Shown here: piece after piece, positions 29,180-37,975 of the stretch | How the letters are laid out: the number at the start of each line of letters is the position of its first letter | How positions within the stretch are numbered: the first letter of the stretch is position 1 | Assembly (NCBI RefSeq): GCF_004342665.1 | Contig: NZ_SMBY01000015.1 | Location: 1 to 64,000 of the forward strand | Length of the DNA: 64,000 nucleotides | From: Samsonia erythrinae | GTDB taxonomy: Bacteria > Pseudomonadota > Gammaproteobacteria > Enterobacterales > Enterobacteriaceae | Reading direction: 5' to 3' | Notes under the pieces: model-generated | What the model was told of the DNA's origin: nothing | What the model saw: only the letters and a program-made list of their open reading frames with translations | Database searches by the model: none | Translations under genes and position numbers: made by a program

Positions 29180-31660
29180 CTAAAACATTTCATGCCCGGT
29201 TCGGGCGATCAGATCATCCTGTAAATCCGGTGACAGATCGGTGAAATAAGCGCTGTAACCCGCGATGCGCACAATCAACCCACGATAACGTTCAGGGTCG
29301 GCTTTTGCTGCCAGCAGCGTTTCCCGGTTAATAACGTTAAACTGCACATGCCACAATTTCAGGTCGCACCAGGAACGGATTAAATCACACAGTTTGCGTG
29401 TCCCTTCCTCACCAGCAACAATCGATGGCGTGAACTTGATATTCAGCAAACGGGCCGCGCGTTCGCTAAATTGGTAATTTTTGGTCTGATAGTTAGACAG
29501 CAGCACCGCCGTCGGGCCTTTAGCATCACATCCCTGCGAAGCAGAGGAGCCATCGGACAGCGGCATCCAGGCTTTACGTCCATTCGGTGTGGCATGCACC
29601 ACTTTGCCAAACGGCACATGGGAAGTGAAAGGCACCAACCTGAGATCAAGGTGTACACCAAGCGCTTTTGAATATTTGCGGGTAAAATCCAGGCAGACTT
29701 TATCCAGAGTCTTACCAATAGCATCGGCATAAGGGTCATTGTTGCCATATTTTGGCGCACTAGCCAGCAGCGCTCGCAATACCTGATGATGCGTAAAGTC
29801 ATCCTCCAGCGCCTCTAACAGCTGAGACATAGTGATGCGCTGCTCTTCGTAGACCAATTTTTTAATGGCCGCCAGCGAATCAATGACCGTTCCATAGCCC
29901 ATAAACTCGAAATAGCCTAAATCAATCCCGCCTTCAATCACCGGCTGGTGAATATCTTTACAGGCAGCCATCGATAAATCGTGTAATGCCGACCCCAACG
30001 GCCAGGCGAAATGTTTAGCACGCAAATCGATAATGATCTTCTGCTGAATAAAAGCATGACGGAGAAAGTTATTATGCTGTTTGATGTAGGCTTGCCAGAA
30101 ATCCTCCCACGAGGAGAAATCACGCGGATCGCCGGTCTCCAGACCAAGTAACTCCGTACCGTGACGCTGCATCCGACCGTTATAGAGCGTCATTTCTAAC
30201 GCCGCGGGGAAATTGATGTAAGCGCAAGGGCTGGTATAAGTATCGCGGTTTGGCATCCGGCATTCGGCGCAGCCTGAAACCGCATAATCATAAGCTTCAG
30301 AAAACGTCGCCCCCTTAGACAGTAAAAGTGGGACGACCTCTTCATCATTAATCAATTTCGGAAAGCCGGTGCCTTCTTTAATTGTCTCTGCAATATCGTG
30401 AAGAAAATGTGTGGGAGTCCGGTTATGAATACGCGCGGCCAAGTCTGGATAGTGTAAAGGGAACTCGCGTTTGGAGCGTAAAAATAGATGGGATAAAGCA
30501 TTGGTGGCATCCATCCCTTCCGGCGTCTGCCCACCGATCGTCACCGCTTCCCAGTGTGCATAGCCCTCATTAAAAGCCCCGCCTGTCGGTGAGATATACA
30601 AGTCAACAAACTGCGCCATCGCGACCCACATACATGACAGATATTCCAACACCTGTTCGTCATCCAGCACGCCCTGCTCAATATCCCTTTGATAGTAAGG
30701 AAAAAGATATTGGTCCATACGGCCATTGGAAATAATCGTACCGGTCTTCTGCTCCAGACGAGAAAACAGTTGGGTAAACCATTGCGCTTGCAGCGCGTCG
30801 CGGAAATCCCGCGCGGGGTTTTCCGGCACCCATTCGCAACGTTCCGCAATTTCCAGCAACTCCGACTTCCGCCGGGGATCACGTTCTTTCTCCGCTAATT
30901 CTCTGGCAAGCTGCGCATGGCGTTTAGCCCACAACACAATCGCGTCGGCAGCGAGAATAATCGCCTGTAAAAATGGCGCTTTCTCCATGCTTTCAACAGG
31001 ATTAAACGGGTCAAGCTCTGCCAGACGCTGCTCGGCATCCTGCCGAATGCCCTTAAAGCCTCGTTTCAAAACTTTTTCATAATCATGCACCCACTGAATG
31101 GATGAACGAAAGGAAGAAGTTTCATTGACGATAAACCGCGAAGTCTGGCGATCTTCAGGATCGTAAGTCAGACGCAGCGTTTCTTCCGGCAATGCCTGCG
31201 ATAAATGCTCATGGTAGGTTTTCCCCCGCCAGTACGGAGAAATTTCTTCATAGATGACGGCGCAATCCCGCTCATCAATACTAAAGGGAGACTCCTGTCG
31301 TGAGGGAAGCTGCCTAATTGCCTCATCAAGAAAATCGCCGTCCAGCTCAGGATATAAAATACCATAGCGCCCCGGCTTGCCAGCACGCCCGACGATCAAC
31401 TGCCGCTCATCAACATAGACCGTTATATTCTGAGCAATATGGTACATCGCTTTTGCCCAGCGTAAGATCAGCATTTGCCCTTCGGTTTCACGCATCGACT
31501 CCGTGAAATAGCGAGCGCGCTCCACATCGATACTCGGTCTTCCCTGCTGAATCTCTTTCAATAATGTATCGGTTCTGTTCAGACTTTTTGCTTTTGGCGC
31601 TGCTTCACGTTGCAAAAGGAGTGACTCTTGAGGACTCAAAACTGTCGCATTCTGATTCAT
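29180..31660 (-). CDS. islA: Glycyl radical C-S lyase, probable isethionate sulfite-lyase
   Basis: 826 residues. It has the C-terminal glycyl radical motif RIAGYSAYF (Gly801) and a GCxE active site (Cys464, Glu466; GCAEC), not the Cys-Cys of pyruvate formate-lyase. I mapped the isethionate sulfite-lyase residues I remember from Bilophila (R189, Q193, W374, C468, E470, R678, F682, G805) onto it: all fall at R185, Q189, W370, C464, E466, R674, F678, G801, a constant shift of 4. That supports cleavage of isethionate to sulfite and acetaldehyde under anoxic conditions. The sulfopropanediol lyase HpsG is the main alternative. Neighbours are sulfonate transport genes and its own activase. Full length, no frameshift. 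Confidence 0.8.
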   Translation of the reverse strand: MNQNATVLSPQESLLLQREAAPKAKSLNRTDTLLKEIQQGRPSIDVERARYFTESMRETEGQMLILRWAKAMYHIAQNITVYVDERQLIVGRAGKPGRYGILYPELDGDFLDEAIRQLPSRQESPFSIDERDCAVIYEEISPYWRGKTYHEHLSQALPEETLRLTYDPEDRQTSRFIVNETSSFRSSIQWVHDYEKVLKRGFKGIRQDAEQRLAELDPFNPVESMEKAPFLQAIILAADAIVLWAKRHAQLARELAEKERDPRRKSELLEIAERCEWVPENPARDFRDALQAQWFTQLFSRLEQKTGTIISNGRMDQYLFPYYQRDIEQGVLDDEQVLEYLSCMWVAMAQFVDLYISPTGGAFNEGYAHWEAVTIGGQTPEGMDATNALSHLFLRSKREFPLHYPDLAARIHNRTPTHFLHDIAETIKEGTGFPKLINDEEVVPLLLSKGATFSEAYDYAVSGCAECRMPNRDTYTSPCAYINFPAALEMTLYNGRMQRHGTELLGLETGDPRDFSSWEDFWQAYIKQHNNFLRHAFIQQKIIIDLRAKHFAWPLGSALHDLSMAACKDIHQPVIEGGIDLGYFEFMGYGTVIDSLAAIKKLVYEEQRITMSQLLEALEDDFTHHQVLRALLASAPKYGNNDPYADAIGKTLDKVCLDFTRKYSKALGVHLDLRLVPFTSHVPFGKVVHATPNGRKAWMPLSDGSSASQGCDAKGPTAVLLSNYQTKNYQFSERAARLLNIKFTPSIVAGEEGTRKLCDLIRSWCDLKLWHVQFNVINRETLLAAKADPERYRGLIVRIAGYSAYFTDLSPDLQDDLIARTGHEMF

Positions 31661-31783
31661 TACGTTACCTCTAAATCGTTAGGCGTAAACGCCAGACCCT
31701 GCACGGAATACGCCTTGAAGGGATTACCCTTTATTCCGGCACGACCAGACAAGATTGCGGGCCAGTGACCGACCCGTGATGGA

Positions 31784-32722
31784 TTACTGCGGTTGGGTCC
31801 AGACCGCCTGCTTGATATCCAGCTTTTTCGGGATCAATTTCAGGTCGGTGAAGGTATCGGCAATACGCTGCTGACCAGCAATCACCTCAGGCGAAATAAA
31901 CTGCGCGTCATAGCCCTGCCGCTCAATGGCAAGCTGCGTGATATCCTGAGGAAGCCCTAAGAGCGGCGCAATCTGACGGGCAACCGCCTGTGGGTCGTCA
32001 ACGGCCTTCTTACCAATCAGACGGATCTCTTCGATCAGTGCGGTAATCACCTGCGGGTGTTGGGTTGCGAAATCACGCGTCGCCAGATAAAACTGATAGT
32101 TGTCGACAATTCCGCGCCCATCGCGCAGCACACGGGCGTTGATCTGTTTTTCCGCGGCGGCGCTGAAAGGATCCCAGATAACCCAGGCATCGACGCTGCC
32201 GTTTTCGAATGCCGCGCGGGCATCGGCGGGGGGCAAATAAACCGGCGTGATATCGCTGTATTGCAATCCGGCCTCGTACAGTGCGCGCACGAATAAATAG
32301 TGAACGTTAGAGCCTTTATTTAACGCAATTTTTTTCCCTTTGAGTTCCGCGACCGATTTCAGCGGCGAATCTTTCGGCACCAAAATCGCTTCCGCCGTCG
32401 GGGAAGCCGGTTCATTGGCGATATAAACCAGACTGGCGCCTGCCGCCTGAGCGAATACCGGCGGTGTTTCTCCCGTAAAGCCAAAATCAATCGCACCAAT
32501 ATTTAACCCTTCCAGCAGTTGAGGCCCGCCGGGAAACTCCTTCCATTCGACCTTAACATCTTGAGAACGCAATCTTTTTTCAAGAGAGCCTTCCCCTTTC
32601 AATAATACCAGCGTTGTCGCCGATTTCTGGTAGCCGATCCGCACGACATCAGCGGAATAAGCCACCGCCGACAGCGCCATGGACACAATAAGAATAAAAC
32701 TATTACGCAAAATATTGCTCAT
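31784..32722 (-). CDS. SsuA-like aliphatic sulfonate-binding lipoprotein-type periplasmic protein
   Basis: 312 residues from ATG 32722, selected because it opens the signal peptide NSFILIVSMALSAVAYSAD (cleaved near residue 24). It belongs to the SsuA/NMT1 solute-binding family: IGYQKSATTLVLLKGEGSLE, EFPGGPQLLEGLNIGAIDFG, TPPVFAQAAGASLVYIANEP and LPPADARAAFENGSVDAWVI match E. coli SsuA block for block. No cognate ATPase or permease is adjacent; it may feed the TauBC pair 3 kb away, giving one transporter with two binding proteins. It lies upstream of the glycyl radical enzyme on the same strand (124-bp gap), and probably binds isethionate or another alkanesulfonate. Confidence 0.88.
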   Translation of the reverse strand: MSNILRNSFILIVSMALSAVAYSADVVRIGYQKSATTLVLLKGEGSLEKRLRSQDVKVEWKEFPGGPQLLEGLNIGAIDFGFTGETPPVFAQAAGASLVYIANEPASPTAEAILVPKDSPLKSVAELKGKKIALNKGSNVHYLFVRALYEAGLQYSDITPVYLPPADARAAFENGSVDAWVIWDPFSAAAEKQINARVLRDGRGIVDNYQFYLATRDFATQHPQVITALIEEIRLIGKKAVDDPQAVARQIAPLLGLPQDITQLAIERQGYDAQFISPEVIAGQQRIADTFTDLKLIPKKLDIKQAVWTQPQ

Positions 32723-33268
32723 AAGCACACCATAGAATGAGAAAATATAATGCATCCTAACCTTCATCAGGAAAGGGTATTAAATATCACTTATGGATAA
32801 ATATATTTATTTTTTATCTAAAATTTAGAGTATTAACAAAGCATTGACAAGACGTTAAAAAAACAAAACACAACGTTAATTAAATTAAGGTAATTTTAGA
32901 ATATCAACAAATTAGCGTCTGGTTTTTCGCACAACGTTATCGTCTATTTACGATAGATAAAAAACGGGAATAAAAAGAAAAATATCATCTTTGACATGAT
33001 GGGATAGTTTATAAAATATGGTCCTTCTTTATATCCAACATAGCCTAAACCATTCGAATCACAGGACAAAACCTTATCGTTTTGAACAATATGCGCGTTG
33101 ACTATCACGAAACTCAGAGATAAGCCGAATAGAGCCAGCGCCCATGTCGCCTGAAGTATGACGGCGGTATCTCATGCACAATGCAGCTTTTATTATCTAA
33201 TTGATAATTAAATTAATCATACATGTTGCATAGATGTCAAATATTCTTACAAAGTCAGGTAACTCATC
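32723..33268. other. AT-rich divergent promoter region of the sulfonate genes
   Basis: 546 bp without a gene between the SsuA-like gene and the aminotransferase gene. ACGTTA occurs three times (near 32851, 32873 and 32935), mostly as CAACGTTA, which could be a regulator site. I saw no convincing CRP, FNR or sigma-54 site. The two divergent transcripts may be controlled together. Confidence 0.5.
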
Positions 33269-34597
33269 ATGAGCAATAATCAGAAGTATTCCAGCCATAT
33301 TCTTAATGACAACTTTTGGCTTCCCTTTACCCCCAATGGCGATTTCCGTCTGGACCCAAAACTATTTACTCAAGCGGATAAATTCTATTATCAGGACGAC
33401 GCGGGGAATCGCATATTGGATGGCGTGTCTGGGTTATTTACCTCGGCGTTAGGCCACCGTCGTCAGGCGATTTCCGATGCAATTTATCAGCAACTGATGA
33501 CATTGGACTACACCCCCAGTTTTTACCGCAGCCACCCTCTCGCGTTTGAAACCGCAAAAGAGCTGGCTAAAATTCTCCCGCCGCAGCTTGACCGCCTGTT
33601 TTTCGTCAATTCCGGTTCCGAGGCCATCGACAGCGCGCTGAAAGTGGCGCTAGCCTACCAGCGCGCACGGAAACAGAGTTCGCGAACCCTGTTTATTTCC
33701 CGCGAGCGGGCCTATCACGGCGTGAATTTTGGCGGCGTCGCTTTAAGCGGGCTGACCAATAATCGTCGACAGTTTGCCGGCAGTTGGCCGCAGGTTGTCC
33801 ACCTGCGTCATACCTGGCTGGAGGAAAATCGTTTTCAGCGTGGTCAACCCCAATCCGGCGACTATCTGGCTGACGACTTACAACGGCTGGTTGAGTTACA
33901 CGGGGCGGAAAATATTGCGGCCTGCGTGATCGAACCTATCGCCGGTTCGACTGGCGTGCTGGTTCCCCCGAAAGGCTATCTGGAGCGAATTCGACTACTG
34001 TGCGACCGTTACGACATCCTGTTGATCATGGATGAAGTGATTTGTGGATTTGGACGAACCGGTAAAGCGTTTGCCAGCCAAACTTTTGCGATCCGACCCG
34101 ATATCATTACGCTTGCGAAAGCATTAACCAATGGTACGCAACCTATGGCTGCCGTCGCGGTCGACCGCCGAATTTATGACTGCATAGTGAATGCCGCGGG
34201 CGAGCAAGAGATTGAGTTTTTTCACGGCTACACCTGGAGCGCCCATCCGGCGGCGTGCGCGGCGGCACTCGCCACCCTACGCTTGTACCAGGAAGAAAAC
34301 ACCTTTGCTAATGGCGAAAAACTCAGCCCTTATTTTTTAGATAACTTATTTGAACTACAGGGGATTCCGATAATCAGCGATATCCGTGGGTTTGGACTCT
34401 TAGGCGGAATTGAACTGCAACCGACAGAAAAACCGGGACAGCGCGGCTATCAATTACAGAAAAAGCTTTTTGAACGCGGATTGCATCTCAAATCCACCGG
34501 CGACACCTTAATTCTGGCCCCGATCCTGTCCGCGGATCCCGCCTATATTGATGAGCTGTTCAGCATCCTGCGGCAGGTGCTCAGCGAAGAAAAATAG
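33269..34597 (+). CDS. Class III omega-amino acid:pyruvate aminotransferase
   Basis: 442 residues. It resembles beta-alanine/omega-amino acid:pyruvate aminotransferases throughout: NDNFWLPFTPNGDF, GVSGLFTSALGHRRQ, FVNSGSEAIDSALKVALAY, AYHGVNFGGVALSG, VIEPIAGSTGVLVPPKGYLE, IMDEVICGFGRTGKAF, and the PLP Lys284 in TLAKALTNG. In this locus, between two sulfonate-binding protein genes, taurine is the obvious amino donor: taurine plus pyruvate would give sulfoacetaldehyde and alanine, the reaction of Tpa. The family also accepts beta-alanine, 4-aminobutyrate and others, so taurine is an inference. It is transcribed alone, divergent from the glycyl radical operon and convergent with tauCBA. Confidence 0.85.
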   Translation: MSNNQKYSSHILNDNFWLPFTPNGDFRLDPKLFTQADKFYYQDDAGNRILDGVSGLFTSALGHRRQAISDAIYQQLMTLDYTPSFYRSHPLAFETAKELAKILPPQLDRLFFVNSGSEAIDSALKVALAYQRARKQSSRTLFISRERAYHGVNFGGVALSGLTNNRRQFAGSWPQVVHLRHTWLEENRFQRGQPQSGDYLADDLQRLVELHGAENIAACVIEPIAGSTGVLVPPKGYLERIRLLCDRYDILLIMDEVICGFGRTGKAFASQTFAIRPDIITLAKALTNGTQPMAAVAVDRRIYDCIVNAAGEQEIEFFHGYTWSAHPAACAAALATLRLYQEENTFANGEKLSPYFLDNLFELQGIPIISDIRGFGLLGGIELQPTEKPGQRGYQLQKKLFERGLHLKSTGDTLILAPILSADPAYIDELFSILRQVLSEEK

Positions 34598-34659
34598 CCC
34601 CATCTCTTCCGTTGCCATCGTTATGCTCTGCGGTGGCAACGGAAAAATCGCCTAACCTA

Positions 34660-35487
34660 TTATTTGCCTTGCCAGGGAACCAGTTTACGTTGCAAATAGC
34701 GCAAGGCCATCTCCATGATAAAGGCAATCGCGGCGATAACCAGAATTCCCAGAATGACCACGTCCGTCAACAGGAACTGTGAAGCGGCCTGAATCATGAA
34801 CCCCAGCCCTTGCGTCGCGGCGACCAGTTCTGCGGCAACCAATGTCGACCACCCCACGCCTAAACCAATACGCACGCCGACCAGAATATCCGGCAGAGCG
34901 CTGGGTAAGATGACATGGCGAATAAGCTGCGCCGGCGTGGCCCCCAGCGTCTGAGCCGCGAGAATCCGGGTCGGATCGGTGCTACGGACGCCGTCAGCGG
35001 TGGCAATCACAATTGGTGCCAGAATGGCCAGATAAATGAGTAATACTTTTGAAAACTCCCCAATCCCAAACCAGATCACAATCAAGGGGAGATAGGCCAA
35101 CGGCGGGATGGGGCGATAAAATTCAATCAACGGGTCAAAAATTCCGCGCAGCGTCCGGCTGCGACCGATGGCAATCCCCAGTGGGATCGCCGTGCACAAT
35201 GCCGCCAGTAAGGCCAGCCCGATACGTTGCAGACTGGCGAATAAATGGTGCCAAAGCGTGGCATCCATATACCCGACGGTGATCAGCCCCCACAGTCGTT
35301 GTAACACCACATCAGGCGCAGGAAGAAACAGCGGCTCGACAAGACCAAACCACGAGACCAGCCACCATGCGATCAGCAGCCCGCTAATACTAAGACTGCT
35401 GATCACAATCAACGGAATCGGTTTCTTTTCCGCGGGCGATTGTCGTCGATGACAGTGTGGCTCAACAGAACGTTCTACAGCGCTCAT
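34660..35487 (-). CDS. tauC: Taurine/sulfonate ABC transporter permease
   Basis: 275 residues, six predicted membrane helices (first at about 26-46, IPLIVISSLSISGLLIAWWL). The EAA loop is present near AQTLGATPAQLIRHVILPSALPD, the contact for the ATPase. This is a TauC/SsuC type permease, matching the co-encoded TauB and TauA. Its ATG overlaps the tauB stop by 4 nt (ATGA). No tauD dioxygenase follows as it would in E. coli tauABCD; the aminotransferase gene lies there instead, convergent. Confidence 0.93.
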   Translation of the reverse strand: MSAVERSVEPHCHRRQSPAEKKPIPLIVISSLSISGLLIAWWLVSWFGLVEPLFLPAPDVVLQRLWGLITVGYMDATLWHHLFASLQRIGLALLAALCTAIPLGIAIGRSRTLRGIFDPLIEFYRPIPPLAYLPLIVIWFGIGEFSKVLLIYLAILAPIVIATADGVRSTDPTRILAAQTLGATPAQLIRHVILPSALPDILVGVRIGLGVGWSTLVAAELVAATQGLGFMIQAASQFLLTDVVILGILVIAAIAFIMEMALRYLQRKLVPWQGK

Positions 35488-36287
35488 GATTGTGCCTCCT
35501 CATTATGCGGTAAAAATTGTTCACGTTCGGAAAAGACGCGGGAGAGGACCTTTTCCCGCGTTTCAATAAAAGCGGGATCGGCTTTTATCGATCGTGCGCT
35601 TTCCCCATTCGCGTAACGCGTACCAAATCCCAGTTGTAAATGTTCGATAATTCGTCCGGGGTATGGCGACATCAGAATCAAATCGGTCGCAAGAAATATC
35701 GCTTCTTCAATATCATGCGTAATCAAAAACATCGGCTTCGCGGTTTTTTTCCACACCGAGAGCAACAGCTCCTGCATCTGTTCGCGTGCAAACGCGTCCA
35801 GCGCGCCAAAGGGTTCATCCAGCAGTAAAATCCGTGGGTCGGCGGCCAACGCTCTGGCAATACCGACACGCTGGCGCTGTCCGCCGGAAAGTTGCCAGAC
35901 GGCGCGACGATCGTATCCGTCCAACCCGACCTGCGCCAATAAGCGCCGCGCTTTTTGTTCACGCTCTGCCTGCGGCATATCGGCCAGTTTCATCCCGAAG
36001 GCCACATTTCCTAATACATCCTGCCACGGCAGCAAGGCATCATGCTGGAACACCACGCCCCGATCGGGACCCGGGCCGGTAATGGCTTTGCCATCGAGCA
36101 AAATGGCCCCCTTCGTCGGGTGGTGAAATCCGGCAATCAAGCTGAGCAGCGTCGTTTTTCCGCTGCCAGAAGGCCCGAGCGCCACCATAAATTGTCCGGT
36201 TGACAGCGTAAAAGAAATATTTTTCAGCACGGGCTGCTCGTTCGCCGCATAACGCATGCCAACACGTTCGAGTTGCAATAGTGTCAT
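35484..36287 (-). CDS. tauB: Taurine/sulfonate ABC transporter ATPase
   Basis: 267 residues (E. coli TauB 255, extension at the C-terminus). Walker A GPSGSGKTTL, Q-loop VVFQHDALLPW, signature LSGGQRQRVGIARAL, Walker B RILLLDEPFGALDAF and H-loop FLITHDIEEA are all intact. The sequence belongs to the TauB/SsuB nitrate-sulfonate-taurine group. Middle gene of the tauABC transcript, 54 bp after the tauA stop and translationally coupled to tauC. Confidence 0.94.
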   Translation of the reverse strand: MTLLQLERVGMRYAANEQPVLKNISFTLSTGQFMVALGPSGSGKTTLLSLIAGFHHPTKGAILLDGKAITGPGPDRGVVFQHDALLPWQDVLGNVAFGMKLADMPQAEREQKARRLLAQVGLDGYDRRAVWQLSGGQRQRVGIARALAADPRILLLDEPFGALDAFAREQMQELLLSVWKKTAKPMFLITHDIEEAIFLATDLILMSPYPGRIIEHLQLGFGTRYANGESARSIKADPAFIETREKVLSRVFSEREQFLPHNEEAQS

Positions 36288-36341
36288 TCTTTATCCATCA
36301 GCAAAGCTGCGCCTATTTCCACCCAGGGGCAGACATAAAAA

Positions 36342-37319
36342 TCAGTCGGGAATAAACCGTGACGTCACATAAGGAGAATAATCCGGCAATACGGTATCAA
36401 TACCTCGCTGTGCCTTCAGGAATTCCGCCGTATCACTAATCGCTTTAACGGTTTGCTCGCCAAGTAATTCTCGTTGTTCACTGGCCAATAGATAGGTATT
36501 TCCCTGAAGTAAACCCGGGATATCTTCGGCTTTCGCGCCCGTAATTTTCGCCAGTTTCTCGATATGACTGCGGTCTGCCAGCCAGCCCTGAGGATCCTGA
36601 CGGAAATGGGTATAGGCATCCTGAGTGACTCTGGCAAAGGCTTTTGCCGCCTGAGGCTGTTTATCAGCAAAATCTTTGCGTACTAACCAGACATCAAATG
36701 TCGGCGCATTGAGTTTTGCTAAATCGCCCGAGGAAATGAGCACGTTGCCGTTCGCTTTCGCCACACCCAGCGCCGGTTCCCAGGTATACGCCGCATCGAT
36801 ATCCCCCCGACGCCAGGCGGCGCTAATCGCAGGTGGATTCAGATTCACGATGTGAACCTGTTTGGCGTCAATATTCCAATGCTTCAAAGCAGCCAGCAGA
36901 CTGTAATGACTGGTGGAAACAAAAGGCGTAGCGACTTTTTTACCGATTAAATCTTCGGGTTTCTCAATGCCCGCACCATTGCGCACCACCAGCGCTTCAC
37001 TGGCGCCAAGTTGAGAGGCAATCAGCAGCGTTTCAACCGGCACTTTCCGGCTAACCGCGGCGGCAAAAGGACTGGAGCCGAGATAGGCTATCTGCACATC
37101 GCCGGAAGCGACTGCTGCAATCACCTCTGTTCCCGAATCAAATTTTCGCCAGTCTATTTTCAAGCCCGTCGCTTTTTCATAATCGCCATCGGCCTGCGCG
37201 ACCTGCGAGGGATCGGGGATCGTCTGATATGCAACGGTGAGATCGGCGGCTTTAGCAATAAAGCTAATTCCGGCTAACAAGCTTACTAGCAATACAGAAC
37301 GAAAAAAAAGATAGCGCAT
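36342..37319 (-). CDS. tauA: Taurine-binding periplasmic protein
   Basis: 325 residues from ATG 37319 (AGGAGGAAAG before it). A signal peptide spans about 1-24 (LFFRSVLLVSLLAGISFIA). The mature protein is closely similar to E. coli TauA: VAYQTIPDPSQVAQADGDYE, DWRKFDSGTEVIAAVASGD, STSHYSLLAALKHWNIDAKQ, NPPAISAAWRRGDIDAAY, LNAPTFDVWLVRKDF and YVTSRF at the C-terminus. First gene of tauABC. The locus has no tauD, so taurine taken up here is not destined for dioxygenase cleavage by a neighbouring gene. Confidence 0.95.
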   Translation of the reverse strand: MRYLFFRSVLLVSLLAGISFIAKAADLTVAYQTIPDPSQVAQADGDYEKATGLKIDWRKFDSGTEVIAAVASGDVQIAYLGSSPFAAAVSRKVPVETLLIASQLGASEALVVRNGAGIEKPEDLIGKKVATPFVSTSHYSLLAALKHWNIDAKQVHIVNLNPPAISAAWRRGDIDAAYTWEPALGVAKANGNVLISSGDLAKLNAPTFDVWLVRKDFADKQPQAAKAFARVTQDAYTHFRQDPQGWLADRSHIEKLAKITGAKAEDIPGLLQGNTYLLASEQRELLGEQTVKAISDTAEFLKAQRGIDTVLPDYSPYVTSRFIPD

Positions 37320-37463
37320 CTTTCCTCCTGAAATGGAAATATCACTATTCCCACACATTAATTATGAGATATCAATATACGATGGAAATAAAGCGCAAGA
37401 CACATTATCTATAGAACATATAAAACTACCGTTTTCTGAAAAATAACTATAACCAGATAAATT

Positions 37464-37490
37464 CAGTAATATCAGTAATATCAGTAATAA
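37464..37490. repeat. Three tandem copies of CAGTAATAT
   Basis: CAGTAATAT-CAGTAATAT-CAGTAATAA in the space upstream of tauA. It is a short microsatellite or a cluster of protein sites. Confidence 0.55.
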
Positions 37491-37906
37491 ACCTTATTCA
37501 TATGACGTCGCATTCTCTCAATGATATCGAAAATCACCTGTATGCCGCCTATTGATTCACCGCATAATTTACTGAGTGTGCCCATCGGAATGCCTATATC
37601 GCTTTCATATCTCTAAAATTATTTAGGACATACACAGACTTCGAAAAAATATAAATATCCGCACACCACTTGTTAACATTAATATTACATTATTATCGAA
37701 AATAAGTTTCACTGCTTTTAAGATACTTATTGTCATGATGAATTATCAGCATCTGCGCTCTGATTGATATCATCCTACAAGAATGCGTTTCATTACCAAT
37801 ATTTCTGGCTGAGGCAAGAATAAGATGAATATAAGAAGTTTCCCGAAAATAATTTCAGATCACAATGCTTAGGCCGTTCTTAGCAGATAAATAATCTTGA
37901 TGTACT

Positions 37907-37926
37907 GAGCGCCATAAACGGCGCTC
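37907..37926 (-). terminator. Hairpin after hpxK
   Basis: GAGCGCC-ATAAAC-GGCGCTC, 50 bp past the hpxK stop. A perfect 7-bp stem, no T-run on the minus strand. Confidence 0.45.
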
Positions 37927-37975
37927 TGATAGGTGAATGGTGTTATTACGTTGGAAAAGATGAAACCGACATCGC

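Larger units (their letters stand above)
37320..37975. other. Intergenic region between tauA and hpxK
   Basis: 656 AT-rich bases. It includes a threefold 9-bp tandem repeat (37464-37490), a 15-codon orphan frame at 37825-37872 without support, and a GAGCGCC-N6-GGCGCTC hairpin (37907-37926) that probably ends the hpxFGHIJK transcript. The first 100 bp should hold the tauA promoter. I saw no gene. Confidence 0.5.

Noticed and set aside
29180-31660. Pyruvate formate-lyase
   Set aside because: The active site is GCAEC with one catalytic Cys plus Glu, not the Cys-Cys pair of PFL; the activase has extra Fe-S motifs not found in the PFL activase.
32723-33268. FNR or CRP site controlling the sulfonate genes
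   Set aside because: Only weak half-matches (for example ATCAA near 32910); not strong enough to report.
37464-37490. CRISPR or iteron array
   Set aside because: A 9-bp unit repeated three times without spacers is a simple microsatellite.
37825-37872. Short frame in the tauA-hpxK gap
   Set aside because: 15 codons, no ribosome site, no similarity; not reported as a gene.
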